NCBI GenBank assembly: GCA_018389105.1
Contig: JACATO010002131.1
Span: forward strand, 1,106,001 to 1,170,000
Reading direction: 5' to 3'
Length of the DNA: 64,000 nt
Origin: Nautilus pompilius
Lineage: Eukaryota; Mollusca; Cephalopoda; Nautilida; Nautilidae
In this document: positions 11,987 through 25,365 of the stretch, one piece after another
Position numbering within the stretch: position 1 is the stretch's first letter
Layout of the letters: every line of letters begins with the position of its first letter
The notes under the pieces: model-generated
What the model saw: the letters and a program-made list of their open reading frames with translations, nothing else
The model's database searches: none
What the model was told of the DNA's origin: nothing
Program-made: the position numbers and the translations under genes

Positions 11987-12332
11987 CAGGGTGGTCCGAA
12001 AGTCTTGTCACCCCTACATATTGTGGGGTATTATCAAGGAGAAAGTTTCACATGAACGATACCAGAATACCCATCAGTTACAGGACGCTGTTCGGAGAGC
12101 CTTTGCAACAATCACCAAAGCACAGCTTCGTAAAATATCACAGGACATGGTGCCGTATTATTTTGTGCCACGAAAATGGTGGTGTTCATACAGACCTCCT
12201 TGATGTGACAGCGTCAATGAAAGTGAATAGACTGAATCCAGTACATGTGCTTTGTATTACCATATTATTTGTTCTTCTATTTTTCTCATTACTATTTTTT
12301 GGTAGGGGTGACAAGACTTTCGGACCACCCTG
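11987..12332 (+). mobile_element. Mariner deletion derivative with perfect 31-bp TIRs
   Basis: The element begins CAGGGTGGTCCGAAAGTC and ends with its exact inverse; the inverted repeats are identical over 31 bp (through TTGTCACCCCTAC). TA flanks both sides (11985-11986, 12333-12334), the expected target duplication. At 346 bp it is far shorter than a full mariner (~1.3 kb). The interior keeps a C-terminal transposase remnant on the plus strand: YQNTHQLQDAVRRAFATIT, and in another frame ENGGVHTDLL, resembling the final ..GGH..HLL of mariners. Most of the transposase is deleted. Confidence 0.9.
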
Positions 12333-15300
12333 TAGATAATATTTGGTAATACAGATTTAGTATATTTATATAAGTGTGCCAAATTTCATGTGGAACTATA
12401 TACAATATAACCAGAAATTAAAACAAATAATCCTCTTTAACAAGGTGTATTAAGCCTTAAAAACAATACCACATCTTCCTAAAGGGATTCTTCACAATAT
12501 ACAATAGCATTGACAGTGCTTTGTACTTTAGTTTCTTTTTTCATCTAGATATACATTTTAGTTTTAAAAAAGTTTATATCACATCAAGGTCTGGATTCAA
12601 ATGCTAACCAGTCAATTAAAAATACTAACAGCCCCATACTTTGGCCAACTACTACTTTGTGCACTGAAATGCAAGATACAAAAGAAAACACTGGACAAAA
12701 GAGAATAATCAAACTGAAACTAAACCAGGATTTCCTGTAGCAACCATCATTCAAATGAAGACAAGCTGGAAATGTCAGATTAAAGATATAAATCATTACC
12801 AAGGGGATAAGGTGCAAAATGAAACGTAAAATGTTTATTTTATTAGCTATATTTTTAAAGATTTGGTGTAGAGTAAGAGAAAGAAAAAAAAAAGAATAAA
12901 TCAGCAGCGAAAGCATTTGATACCTAATCTATGTTGAACTTAAATCTAGAGTACAGGATTAAAAAAAAAAAACAACAAAAATCGTGCATAAAACTGAATT
13001 TATAAGTCAAGTCTCATGCACTTACTACTATAGTAAATTTAAAATATCCTCTCCAAAGTGGAAAAAAAACAAAACAAAAATATTTTGAAACCAAGAAACT
13101 GTCACAGCTATGATATATGGGCATTACTGATAAATGTACCGACAAATTAAGTGGTACTTGCACAGATCCTAAACTCTGATGTTTATAATAAACACCTGAT
13201 GATTCAATCAACAAAAAAAAAGAAGAGAAAATGCAACAAGCAAATAAAACATTAAAATTAGTGCAAGCTAATGTAGGTGGGGCTATAACAAAAATAATTT
13301 TTCATCAATTCCTCCCAAAATTATACCATATTTACTCAAGTAAAAATACATTTCCAAGTTATGCACATAAAAATGAACTCTCCTGCTAAAAATTTAAAAT
13401 AAAACAATTACTGATTAACTGGGTAAATATGGTTTTCAGTGCAAACTTTTAGTGCTAATCATTCAAGAATTGAAAACAAAACTTGAGTAACAAATCTGTA
13501 CAAAAATTAAGGAAAAGAATACAAAAAAAAATATATAGCAATGATAAATTTAACAAAAGTTTTTCTATTTAAGTAACAAAAAACAAAACAAAAAAAGGTG
13601 ATGCAGCATAGCTTATGTGGGATAAATAGTAATTATCTTACTGTTATTTCCTGGTTACATGAAAAAACAATGGAGGCAATGTTAACCAAGCAGAATATAA
13701 TTGAGTTCAGGAAACCTACAACATCCAACAGATTCAATTAAACCAAAGTAGTCAGTTAAAAATAACATTTTAAAATGCCAGTTAATTATATTCCGATGTT
13801 TTTCGGGAAGTTGATATAAAGCAACAGTCAAAACTTAAATTATCATCCTTTATTTTCAAACAGAAAAGCAACTCCAATGAAACATTTTATACCAGAACAA
13901 CTTTAATATAGGCTTATGCCCAATTATTTCTTAATATCACATGGCATACCAATTAAATCTATGCACCAAAACTTTCTTCTTTAAATCCAATAAAATCCTT
14001 GTAGCTATGGTGGATGTGTTTGTAATGATGAAAACAAATTTTGTTTTTTAAACTGCAGTGGATGGCAATCTAAGAAAATCAGGAATATTATATTCAGTGA
14101 GCATGGGGGGGTTCTGAGTATAGATATTTTCAAATCTATTGGCTCAGATTTTTTTTTACCCATTGTGGTGTTTTCAAAACTATTATAGAAGTATAAATTA
14201 CAGTTTGCAAAGTGTCTGCTAAACAAACTTCTCTCTCAAAAATGGTTTAAAAATTATAAAAAAATAAATAAAGCTACTTTCCATGCTTTCTGTTAATCTT
14301 ATTTGTATTACAAGATCATTAGATGGAGTTTCCAAAAAGGTCTCCCTATTGCTAAATGTTAAATATTTCTCTAATAATCCTAGACAACCTGCAAAAATGG
14401 CGTTTTTGTTTTCTATTATCTTTTGATACAATTCAGATTTTGTTTAAACTTAATGTTTGATATAATGTAAGCCCACCCACTCACTGATAACATTTAACAA
14501 ATTTTTTTTGAAACTAAAAGCTGCTGCAATGCTTAAAATGCATGAATTCAATAAGAATAAAATGGCTACACATCGAAATCAAATACCAAATTTAATCATA
14601 GTTACATATTCACAGATCTAGAGATTAATTATTCTATTTTCTCTCTTTTCCATTAACAGACTATCATAATGTCCATATAATTGCTTTTCTCCAAACTATA
14701 AGCATTTAAGATAAATGAACATAAGCCACTACCACCTGTGGTACAAGGTGACTCATGTATGTAATTATTGAAGAAAAAATTTTAAAAATTGCAGGCTCAA
14801 AATGACAGTTTATTTATAAAGTTGTTTTTTTAAAACAAGTCTGAGCAAGCTAAAGTTAAGAATATACTTCAGCAGTGGAAATTGTAGCACTAGCAGCTCC
14901 CTATACAACATAGGCATGTTTAACATCCATGACAAGCTATACACGTTGACTTAAGGCTTTGTTTGCATAGGAACATAAATGCAACAATTTCACCTTTAGC
15001 TAAATCATACAGGGAGCCTAAACGTATACAGGAGGCTTGAAAACTATCACATAACTTGGACATACCATTTAACCCTCTCCCATTATAAAAACTATGAATA
15101 GTTCAAACTTGCTCTAAGTAAAATAGTTGGATAAGTCAAGACTTTATTCCCTTGACATGTAATTAATGTTAAGTTTGTCAGTTGACATTGGGATTGATTG
15201 ATTTTGATTGCATTTTGCAGTATTTCTTAAGAAACCATGAATTTATTTTCATAAGTCAGTGACATCAATAATGTTAATTACTTTGTCAGATAATGAGAGG

Positions 15301-17768
15301 GTGTTTATTGTAAAATTGTGAATGTTTGATTTACAATTAAAAGAAATTTTTTTAAAAATTGCAGTTTATTCTCCTATCTATAAAAAGATGCAAAACTCCT
15401 TGTCAGTAACAACTCACATCAATATGGCATCATGAAAATCCAAACAGCAACTAAAAAATTTGAGACAAAGTAGCAGGTGCTTATCAAAGTAAAAACAGAC
15501 AAAGTTGTTCAACATTCCTCCAAATACTCTTACCATGTGGCTTAAAAATGTGACAAAGACAAAAGACATTTACCTGAAAAACGAAAATGCAAGAAATATA
15601 AACCAGTAATTTAGATTTAAGAGTCAGCTAATGTTAGATTTTTCAGAAGTTGACAGAATTTTTTAATGTTCCCCACAACTTCAAATAAATGAATATGCTT
15701 ATATATAGTCTGTCTAGCAAAGTTCTCTCTAATTTACATAATCTGTAGTGTGTTATTCTGTGATGATACTTTGTAGATTAAACATTCAACATCAGTAAAT
15801 ACCACTGGAACCTAACTGTTAAACCTTTATAAACACCACATTCAATATCAATGTTAATAGATGCATGCACTCTGGTTAGCCAAGAAAAGAATGACAGGTA
15901 GATCTTCCATCATACAGCTACCAGATACATTTAATTTTTTTTTTTCACTAACAAAATAAATCGCTGTTGCTCTTCTTTTAGTTTTTTTTTTTAAAAAAAA
16001 ATAAAGAACTCATGTTCTTGTCAAGTATAGAATTTTGTTTTTTTTAAAAAGAAAAATCAATAGGAGACAAAGTGGTGTGAATTCAGTGGCTTTGAACAAA
16101 GTGCCAAAAATCCTTTGCTTCGCAAAGTTAGTTGAAAATTTAAGAAATAAGCTAATACATATTTATTGTAATAAGATAATTTTTGAAAAAGTAGGGAAAA
16201 TAAGTACCAAAACTAGATTTGGACAATGATTAACAGATTTCTTTGAATTAACATGAAATTAGTCAATACATCAAGCTCAGTAAAACTGCAGATTTTCCCT
16301 TGTTGCTGCTGCTGTTTATTTTTTTTTTAAACTACACAAGCAAAAAAAAAAAAAAAACATTAGGCAAAGAAGGTACATGCATGTGTGTGTCGCAAACTAC
16401 AGAATTAAAAAAAAATTGTTTCCTTTTTTGGTATGTATCCCCCCCTTTCTGATAGTCTTCTGACCTTGTCTTTGTCCTATAATTTTCTAACAAACAAACA
16501 GATATATACCAGTCTGAAGAATTTTTAAAACAGCTTGTAACTGCATCACATCAATCATGCTACAGCTGACTGAAGCTAACTGTCAGTATTAAAAAATATG
16601 TCACATTCATTGCATATAAAGTGGCGCAAAATTTTCCAATTTATCCTAAAATTGGTACATTCAAGTACATATATATTCTAAGACACACTTCCAGCCCATT
16701 TTAAAGCAAAATTCAGGAGGAGTGGGGGGGAGGTGATAATCTTCCAGTAAAAGGAAAATAAATTATTACAAATATTAGCACATACAATATATATATATTA
16801 TAACAATAATAGAGATGACACATCTGGCTAATTGGGTTTATCTATAGTGAAGGCTTTGTATCATCAACAGAAATTATTTAAAATATATTATCAAGTGAGG
16901 GTTTGTTACTCTTTCACAGCCAAGCCATAGCACCTGGAGACCCCAAATTGTGTGTAGGAACTTCAGAACCTTGGTAAAGTTTTAAGCTACCACATGTTGG
17001 CCTGAAGGCATTTTTTTCCATGCAGTACCAGGTCCCCCAATTAGTATTTAGATATACTCTTTGGCTTCAAAACTTAAAAAAAAAAAAAAAACCAAAATAA
17101 TTAGAAAATGTCTAGATGAACATGTCAGAATGCTCTCATTTATAAGAAACAAAAAACGCTAATTTAAGAACTTTTGCTTTTTAATACTTAGTTGTTGCAT
17201 TTCCAAAAAATGTCAAACGAATATTTTCTATACTGGTACTGGTTACCCTATTATATATACATGAAAAAAAAAAAAAAACAATTTTTTTGGATAGCAATTC
17301 ATTTTACTTTAAGGTTGGTTTTATTTCTGTTTTTCCAAGGAATACTGGACAAAGTTGATTTCTAAATATAACTTTCTCTTTAAAAATGTCAAATCTGCAG
17401 TGTACGAACAAATACTACAAATTGATAAAATGTATTTAATTCATATTGCTCCATTAAAAATTATATGCAATATTGTCCAGGGTCATAGGTCAATACAGAG
17501 GTTAACTGTCTAGATTATGAGGAAATATGAAAATTAATTCATAGTTAAAGAATAGTATAGTTAAAAAAAAAAAATTAATCACTATATACGAGTTCCATAA
17601 AAATAAAATCATTTGCATTATGTTATTTTGTTGGTTGAGCTCAAATAAAGAGAAACAACAAAAAGTTCCCACTTAACTACACATTCTTTGATGTAATTTC
17701 TAAATTAAAAAAAAATTCTTCCATGAAGAAAACATATCTATTGGTACTAAACCAATATTGCTACTCAC

Positions 17769-17859
17769 TGTTAACTTTATTAATGTTCCCCTGGATTTCA
17801 GCCTGGGTCAGCAGTTCATCATAAACATCTGGCTCATAGGTACTGTCTGGATCAATACT
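17769..17859 (-). CDS. IQGAP: IQGAP exon: between repeats (LLTQAEIQGNINKVN)
   Basis: The 91-nt exon encodes SIDPDSTYEPDVYDELLTQA then EIQGNINKVN, plus one base of an Asn codon. YDELLTQAEIQGNINKVN is almost identical across animal IQGAPs. The acceptor is TTACAG|AGT and the donor AACA|GTGAGT. It starts in phase 0 directly after ARNK of the upstream exon and has no stop. Confidence 0.94.
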
Positions 17860-18662
17860 CTGTAATTTATAGATACAAAGTATTAAAAAAAAAAATAATA
17901 AAAAAATTAAAATTAAAGCTTTTACAGTTTCCTCTAAAATCCTGGTATAAAATCTAAATAACCACCACCATCCAGAATCTGCTAATGACTATATCACAAG
18001 AACTATACTGTCTGTGTTTTCTTGGCTCCATACAAACATTTCTATGAGGAAAGAACTAGGCAAATAACTTTAAAAATAATTAAAAAAAAATGAACAAATT
18101 TTCTATTCTCTAGGTGGAGCCAAAATACCAGCTATGTTCAGATAAAACTTTTGGACAATTTATTTGATGTTAGTAGTCATACTATAGTTAATTCATCACC
18201 TATTAAATCATTAACCATACAGCATACTTTCCTGGACTGATTTTAAACATTCACTGCAGCTTTTCCCTAGATCCTCTCAGCCAAAAGTTCTTCAAAATTA
18301 CAACTGCATATATTGTAATCTTTAAAATTCAATCCAAGTCCTAACTCAAGTTTGAATCTATAAAGAAATGCTCAGCCTCTTTCCTTCAATAAGCAATTAT
18401 GAATTATAATCTCAATGAAATAGTAAATCAATAGACAGAAGATAACTTAATGACATTATAAACTCAATTATAATATTGTTCACACATTTTTAATTATCTG
18501 CACTACAAGAAAAATGAAGCAAAACTGCTGAATTGCCTTTCTGTTCTTCGAGATCACAAATATCATCCCATTAAATTTCTCAGAACTAGCAATCATCATT
18601 ATTCTTGTGGATTCCAATCCTGTATTGCAAAGTGGCCTAACTAACAGGACTATGTATATTAC
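17860..18662 (-). other. IQGAP intron, 803 bp
   Basis: A short AT-rich intron between the ARNK and SIDPDS exons. No other feature is seen. Confidence 0.85.
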
Positions 18663-18841
18663 CTTGTTTCTGGCATTTTCAGCCTTTGTCTGCTTGGCCT
18701 CATACAGCATCTGCTGGTAATCTTCAGTTGAGTTTGATTCACAGTTAACTAATATGGCTGATGGGTTTCTAAGAGCAGCCATTGTCTCTGATGCAACCTG
18801 GTGATCAATAGCTTCATTAATTGCAATAATTGCAGCATGAA
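18663..18841 (-). CDS. IQGAP: IQGAP exon: first IQGAP repeat
   Basis: The 179-nt exon completes a Leu codon and encodes HAAIIAINEAIDHQVASETM, then AALRNPSAILVNCESNSTED and YQQMLYEAKQTKAENARNK, ending in phase 0. It corresponds to the first IQGAP-specific repeat: the pattern AINEAI...AL.NP.A.L.........YQ..L..AK is the repeat signature. The acceptor is CTTTTCAG|TT and the donor AAG|GTAATA. This region is helical and supports IQGAP dimerisation and partner binding. Sequence is more diverged from human than the CH exons, as expected. Confidence 0.93.
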
Positions 18842-19658
18842 CTGAAAAGAAAAAAATTCACTTCCAAAAACAAAACAAAACATTCCTTTATGGTGCACTG
18901 ACTTCAGGCCTTTTGAAAGTTTAATATCAAAATATTACCCTATTCTGAGGAAGAGTAGAATATAAGCTCCTCCCCCTTTCTGCAATATTATAGAAATTAG
19001 TAGTATTCTGAAATAGATGCTCAGTTGTCTTTTCGAGCAATTAAGAAAATTTGTGAATTTATTAAATTACTAGATTAATCCTCTATAAACAACAACAAAA
19101 GTAAAATCTTTCTTTTAATGCAAGACCAGTAAAAAATAAAATAGTCAAATCTATCAAAGATGATAACACAACAAATAAAAACCACTCACACTGAAATTTA
19201 GTATCCACAATGTATTGCTCTGCACAATAAATAGCACTGTACATGAAGGTAGTCTACAGTAGTATGTTATAATATCTTAAGATGTGAATCACTGTTTGCA
19301 GTGTTTATGTACTGTGTAGTAAGTAAAACTGTCTAAAATCCCCACACTTCATTTTTGAGATATTAATTTAACTGGATGAATGACCATTTATTTTTAATGT
19401 AATCTGTAATATTCTAAAAATGTATTTCATAAAATATGGGTTTCAAGTTATTTAATATAATCTCCTTTTGGATCCTGTTTAACAAAGTGAAGTGATCTCA
19501 AATTCAACAGGGAATTAATTATGGCTTGTTTTATTTAGAAAAACAAATACAGGATAATTATGAGCAAATATAGCTCTGACCCCCTTTTTCCACAATGTAT
19601 CAGTCACCCTGAGTTTCTACTGAGGTAGTAACACACACACACACACCACACACACACA

Positions 19659-19697
<39 letters not shown>

Positions 19698-19805
19698 ATT
19701 ATTTATTTAAAAAATCATGATAAACTCCACTCCCCCCTTAAACTTGCAAATTGTGCTTCATGACATGGAACAAAAATGTTATGAAGAATAAATAAAATCT
19801 CTTAC
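18842..19805 (-). other. IQGAP intron, 964 bp, with CA microsatellite
   Basis: This intron lies between the 22-nt microexon and the first-repeat exon. Its only notable content is the (AC)n tract at 19630-19693, about 110 bp from the microexon donor. Confidence 0.85.
19630..19693. repeat. (AC)n microsatellite
   Basis: A run of AC dinucleotides, about 64 bp, with two CAC interruptions. On the transcribed (minus) strand it is a (GT)n tract 0.1 kb downstream of the 22-nt exon. Confidence 0.95.
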
Positions 19806-19827
19806 GTGCTGCATCATCAACAGTCAA
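19806..19827 (-). CDS. IQGAP: IQGAP 22-nt microexon
   Basis: This 22-nt exon encodes LTVDDAA plus the first base (C) of a Leu codon. It has a T-rich acceptor (TTTTTTTTAG|TTG) and a donor GCAC|GTAAGAG. It is needed to join ILANE with HAAIIAINEA; the result, ILANELTVDDAALHAAIIAI, matches the conserved ILANELSVDEAALHAAVIAI of known IQGAPs residue by residue. Skipping it would shift the frame. It is too short to be found by ORF searches and rests on frame, splice sites and family conservation together. Confidence 0.85.
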
Positions 19828-22722
19828 CTAAAAAAAACAAAACAAAGAAAAAACAGGTTGATACAATGCATAAAAGAACCAAATTATAAATCTACTAAGT
19901 TAAATAGTTTTTTTTAGACTTACTATATAGGCACCCCTTCTTGAGGAGAGAAAAATCTAGAGAGAAAGAGGCTGATTTACACAACTCTGGTGCATAAGTT
20001 TTCATTTCAAAATAAAATAGAGACCCACAAGCTTCAAATTTTAATAATAATACAGTTTGGAGACAGCCATATTATTTTAGTGAAGGGCAGGCCCGGCAGA
20101 TTTTCAATGCATCTACCCTATACCCTAATCAGTATCCCCAAATGACAAAGCATCTCAACAAAAGGATGTTCTAATCCATCTACCCTGTATCGTTGTTCAC
20201 CTTCACTTAGATGTTATTATGTATGGTCAAAACTTTCTAACATGCAACAGTACAAACCTCAGTAATCTTGAAGTGACTCCAGACTACTGATGTAATGCAT
20301 ATTTCAATCTTATGCCAAAAGTAGTTCTCAAGTAAGACAATCATTCTTTTAAGTAAAAAAAAGATCTTATTCAATAAATTACAAGCTTTTGTATAAATTA
20401 TGATGGCTTTCTGCCAGTTTTATACAGTCATAATGTACAGTATACTGGGTTTTGGGAAAATGCCTAAAAATACTAATGCTACTTGATCTATTTAGTGCAT
20501 TATTGATCCTTTTGAAAGGCAATGCAAACAAACACATTAATTTCATATAGATATTGTAATTAAATTTTTGTCTCACAACGAGTAAAGTATTTTACAAAAT
20601 GAAAAATGTTGTATCTATCATAAATACCAAGATTAAAATGGTATTTAAAAAAGCAAGCAAGTCTCTTTAAATTCTGAATTTCTCAGCCACTGGCTAAAAT
20701 TCCAAAATCAATTTAAAACTATATAGTTTCTGCAGTCATTAAATGAGCATCAAACCTTTGACAGATAATATAGCATTGTTCTATATGTATATAGATCACA
20801 AAATAAGCAAGAATTATAGAAAACAATTTATTCCCAGCCAAATTAGCTTAAAAGATTTCATAAAGGAAAGACTGAAACCACAATTTCTACCAGTAACCTA
20901 TAGAATAAAATCTCAAAGCAGCTGGCAGGCAGGTTGTCTGCATAGCCTTAAATGACCTCATCTCAAAGCAGGTATCCTTGGTGCCAGTTGTTAAAGTGAC
21001 AGGATTATCAGTCTCAATCTCACCAGGTTGTTTAACAATGGAACCCTGCCCAGGATAACCAAGTACTGTAATGTCATTATTCAAAGGAAAACCAACATGA
21101 ATAATACTGCATGTTAAGAGTTTCTGATGGTTAATATAGATACCAAAGTCCTTCTGACTAAGCAAATGCTGTTGGATCTTTTGGGTGGGGGGGAGGCATC
21201 TAGATGTCAGTCTGGCAGTAGTGTGCATACAATCAGCTCATCACTGACTAAAACAATGAACTCCAACCTGCATGGAGCCATTTTGTAAGTGACGTACTGT
21301 TAGGAATCTCTCTGGTGATTTAACATTGTAAATTTTTCAAAACTACTAATGCTGGTTACATCAGATCCACATTTTGATACCCATAAATGAACATGAATTT
21401 TGAAATTCACATTTTTACAAACCCTTTGATGTTTTTTTTTTATAAATGTACTGTCCATGTTTCCCTACATTAGATTTTATCAATTAACAACATTGATGCT
21501 AATTTTGATAAAATGAAAGTATATATTGCAAACTATTTTTTTTTTTTTTTTAACAGAAAAGTGAAATTTTTGTTAGATACTGCTAAGGCTCTTTTTCACC
21601 AGGTGTTCCTTTTGATCATAGAGATTTGTTAGAAGACCACCTTTGAGGTGAGTTTGAAAGATGTCTGCCCACCTCTGGCAGCCAGTTAAACCATTAGCTG
21701 GGTGCCTCTGGACTAAAAATAGGTGGAAACCTGAATCATAGGTTTGTTTCAACGAATGTTTTTTTTTGAAACTTCTTTAAGTTAAAGATAAAATGTCAGA
21801 TGTATACATACTTAAGTTGATTTTTAGTGAGAGATTTCATTTTTTATGTATAACAAAATGGTTTGTATACATATCATTACTGAAGACTTTGCTGATGCAC
21901 CCAAGCACAGAAAAGATTAAGCACCACCAAAAGAATAAAGACTAATACTGTACACCATGAGCCAATAAGCTATTAATGTTTTATTATAACATTTATGAAT
22001 CGAACCAAAATTGTATTGGTTTTATAAATTTTTTTTTTATTACAATTTCATGCATGGACAACTGAAACCATGCTGCAAATGTCCAGATCTTTATTTGAAT
22101 CACATACCAAGATCAATATGGAGTTGGTGCCTCTTGCTCATAGACCAAGCACTGTAGTTCTTTTCAAGCTGTGATATACTGATCAAATTTATCTTTGTGT
22201 TATATATTTTAGCTGGTAAATGCTTATGAAATTCATGAGGTAGCTTCATACTCCACAGACATGCACATGCTTCATTTGCTGAACCTGATGCACGAATACA
22301 TCTAAAACTGCTTGATATTGGTTAAATGGGTGTGGCTATGCAATTACAGGATTTTAAAACTTCTCAATTTTGCAGGTTTGCTGGATAAATTGTGATGCTT
22401 TTTTTGAGAGTGTATACAGTATAAACAGTTTTCCAATTGTGAATTTTTAAAGCACGTGAACACACTTAGGTTTTGGCATAAAAATGGGAAAGTCTGAATA
22501 TGGAAAACTTGAATCACTGAATGATAAGACAGTCTAAAGAATAATTACAATTTCCTATATTTTTAAACTACTTTTACTGAACATTTGTGACTCTAAACAG
22601 GTTCTCACAAACGTGTGCACAATACTGTAACATCTAAATAGAACAAAGCTGCTCAGCTGTGAAATATAGTAGTAAATAATAAAAAAAATTAAAAAATCAG
22701 GTGTATAGTGAAAACAACTCAC
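19828..22722 (-). other. IQGAP intron, about 2.9 kb
   Basis: This intron lies between the ILANE exon and the microexon. It includes a stretch at 20887-21240 with higher GC and a 113-codon open frame on the minus strand that I cannot assign; the rest is AT-rich without recognisable features. Confidence 0.8.
20887..21228 (-). other. Unassigned open frame in GC-richer patch
   Basis: A 113-codon open frame on the minus strand includes NNDITVLGYPGQGSIVKQPG. I do not recognise it. It has no convincing splice sites in the IQGAP frame and is not needed for the IQGAP protein. It may be a piece of an unrecognised mobile element or chance; the patch is less AT-rich than the flanking intron. Confidence 0.2.
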
Positions 22723-22814
22723 CTCATTTGCAAGTATTCCACCAATTTTTCCAAATGAAGGCATTTGTATCCCATATTTTTCAAGCTCTTTACGCATTGC
22801 ACTAATTTCTTCTT
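22723..22814 (-). CDS. IQGAP: IQGAP exon: linker after CH domain
   Basis: The 92-nt exon completes a split Glu codon and then reads EEISAMRKELEKYGIQMPSF followed by GKIGGILANE, ending in phase 0. MRKELEKYGIQMPSF is closest to vertebrate IQGAP2 as I recall it, whereas other exons look more like IQGAP1 or IQGAP3. The acceptor is TTTTGTAG|AAG and the donor GAG|GTGAGT. This is the most conserved segment found and anchors the family assignment. It links the CH domain to the IQGAP repeat region. Confidence 0.95.
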
Positions 22815-25365
22815 CTACAAAAACAGAATTATGAACAATTTATCTATTTTACTATACTTTTTAATATAATACCGTAATTTTTACACCATGAAAACTATTA
22901 AATTACACAAACAGCTAAGCAAAATGTAATTGTTGTTGTTGTTGACCACAATCAATGAATCATGGTATGTAAAACATGGTATCTATCTACCTATATTTTA
23001 TTTTAAAAAAAACATTTTCACAAAGAGGATAGGGCTTAACAACAAAACAGGCATAAATGAAAACTTTCTGCTGTTGTGGACTTAAAAGTAGATGTTTATT
23101 CCACATTTTTGTACATTTTGAGTGGGTCCATTGTAGTGTAATGTCTAGCTTTTGTATTGTGTGCATGCATGTATTACCAATCTAGCTAAACATCACAGCT
23201 TAATATTTATTAATCCTACACCAACCATTGCATACTACTTGTATTTTTTCTTTTCATGACACCTTTAGCTTTATGACTGCCGGCTTTCAGATACTGTAGA
23301 AATTAAAATAAAACTGCATCATCATTATAAGTCATATACCATAACTATGTTCTTGTAGCAAAGTTCAAACCTCTTTCAGAATGACATTGGAGATCTGTAA
23401 ATATGAAATGAAATTCTATGAGGTAAGTTTTTTTTTTTGGGAACAGTGCAAATAGACTAATAAACAGTATTAAAATAATTTATATTAGTTTTCAGCACTA
23501 CGAGGAGGAGAATAATATGCACACAAACACAGATTTTATAATTAAAGAAAATCTTCTTAAACTTAAGTACTCCATGCATATCTTGTGTTTTAAAACAAAA
23601 AAATCATCATCACTTTAAGAATCCTAATACCAAACTTACTCAGTTACCTAATCTTCATTTTAATCTACTTATAATCTTGCATGATTTCATTTGCAGTTGA
23701 CTTCACAGAACAGTACAAGTAGTTTGAATTTTTAGGCCCTTCTTAGACATTTTTAAAAGGAGAATTATACAATCATTTACTTAGTCACCGGAAATGTGAT
23801 CTATTTGTTCTAAATTAAACAATGAACATAAATGGAATATTCAACAGATTCACAAAATTTATTTTTGTACAAAAAATAGTAAATATTTTCTTCTATTTTA
23901 TGCAGTTAAAAAATTCATTTTTTTTTTTAGCATCAGAATGAAAACTCGTTATAGTTCATTTCACAGGTGATATGCTAATGTGCCATTTCTTTTCTTCCAT
24001 TAATAACTAAACGGTTACAGTTTGTCAAACATACGAGCAGAAAAATCAGATTGTATCATCCTTCCATGATTAGGCAGATGAATGCGTATGTCATTAAAGA
24101 ATGCTTAGTGTTTCAAGAACCTAAGTTTTCATTGAAACTGCATTCAGCTTTATCAAAGTAATAAAATAAATAGTTTCTTTCAAACAATGTCCTAGAATTG
24201 AGAATATCTTATTTTAAAAAGGAAAGAAAGTTAATTACTGACTTGACTTCTTTCCTAATTTCTAACTTTTAAAAAGACCACACAATTTGCATTGATCTTC
24301 ATACAAGCTTGAACTGAAGAAATATTGTATTTTCATATAATCATCATGGGCACATGTACTCCCCACCTTCCAACACACAATCATATGCATTATTAATGTA
24401 CAGAGAGCTTTCCCAAGGATGCCAATTTGCCATACATTCCAAAAGAACCTTTCTAGGAACTAAGTTTTTTTAAAAAAAAAAAAAAAACATATATCTTAAA
24501 CCAAAATTTATCAATGATTTTGTTTTTATGCAATCATACTAGCCTGACTGTTTAACAATAGCTAACTCCAATAATTTTGGCAAGTCATTCCAATATTTCC
24601 AGTTTTTACATTAGCCAGCCAAATTGAGTTTCCAACCACAAATGCAACTAGAAATGACAAAGTGTGCTCATTTGTGCTATATCCTAAAGCAACGTAGCAG
24701 GCCAAATGAAATTTTTACCATTTTAAGAAAATGAAAAAAGACTAATTATTTATGGCAAACAGCCAGCATAATCCATATAGCCAGAATGAAAAAAAAAAAA
24801 AAAGTCTTTCTTTTACAATTTTTCCATCCAGCCATTTGCAGGGTTCAATAAGGAGCAACATGTAGGATATTAGCTCTGCTGACTAGCCAGGTTAACCTGT
24901 GCCATTGGTGTTTAATCTGGGATGGTCATATATATTGTCAGCTCTCAGAAGTATTATGCCTCGAGTCTTCCCATGTGAAATGAATGGCACCATCAATGAA
25001 CTAACTTACTAAAACCCTTTATTAGCAAGGTAGAGAAAACCTGAATACCCATACATTACAACCTGCTGGTTCAGAAAAATGACAAACCACAACACTGGCT
25101 TAATGCCAAAAGTAAACCAATCTGGCTACCAGCATATGGTGTTATAACTTCACAGACCTGATAATTACCCGATGAGTATTTCAAAAAGAATTAGGTTTCT
25201 TTTTTTTTTAAATCTTCCTTTTACCCCCATATGAATTAACCAAAGCAATAGTCTTTTTAAGCAATTCAAAGCAGTCAGTCATTCCCCTTTGTTTCCTTTA
25301 ACAATTTAGTGGCTCAGCATATCGGTGCATAAACATTCCCTAGTTGGGTAACAAAACATACTCGC
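22815..25365 (-). other. IQGAP GC-AG intron, about 2.55 kb
   Basis: The donor is GC (25364-25365 read on the minus strand, CAG|GCGAGT) and the acceptor is TTTTGTAG. The interior is AT-rich with homopolymer runs; no gene or repeat recognised. Confidence 0.8.

Larger units (their letters stand above)
6444..17768 (-). other. IQGAP intron, about 11.3 kb
   Basis: This intron separates the NINKVN exon from the FTALDQLND exon. It contains a piggyBac-like relic (about 11090-11640), a shared repeat motif (11777-11810) and a mariner deletion derivative (11987-12332). The rest (6500-11000 and 12350-17700) is AT-rich with homopolymer runs and no gene or repeat I can name. Confidence 0.8.

Noticed and set aside
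16320-16360. Long A and T homopolymers as polyadenylation or processed-gene tails
   Set aside because: Such runs occur all over the introns and no retrocopy or target duplication adjoins them.
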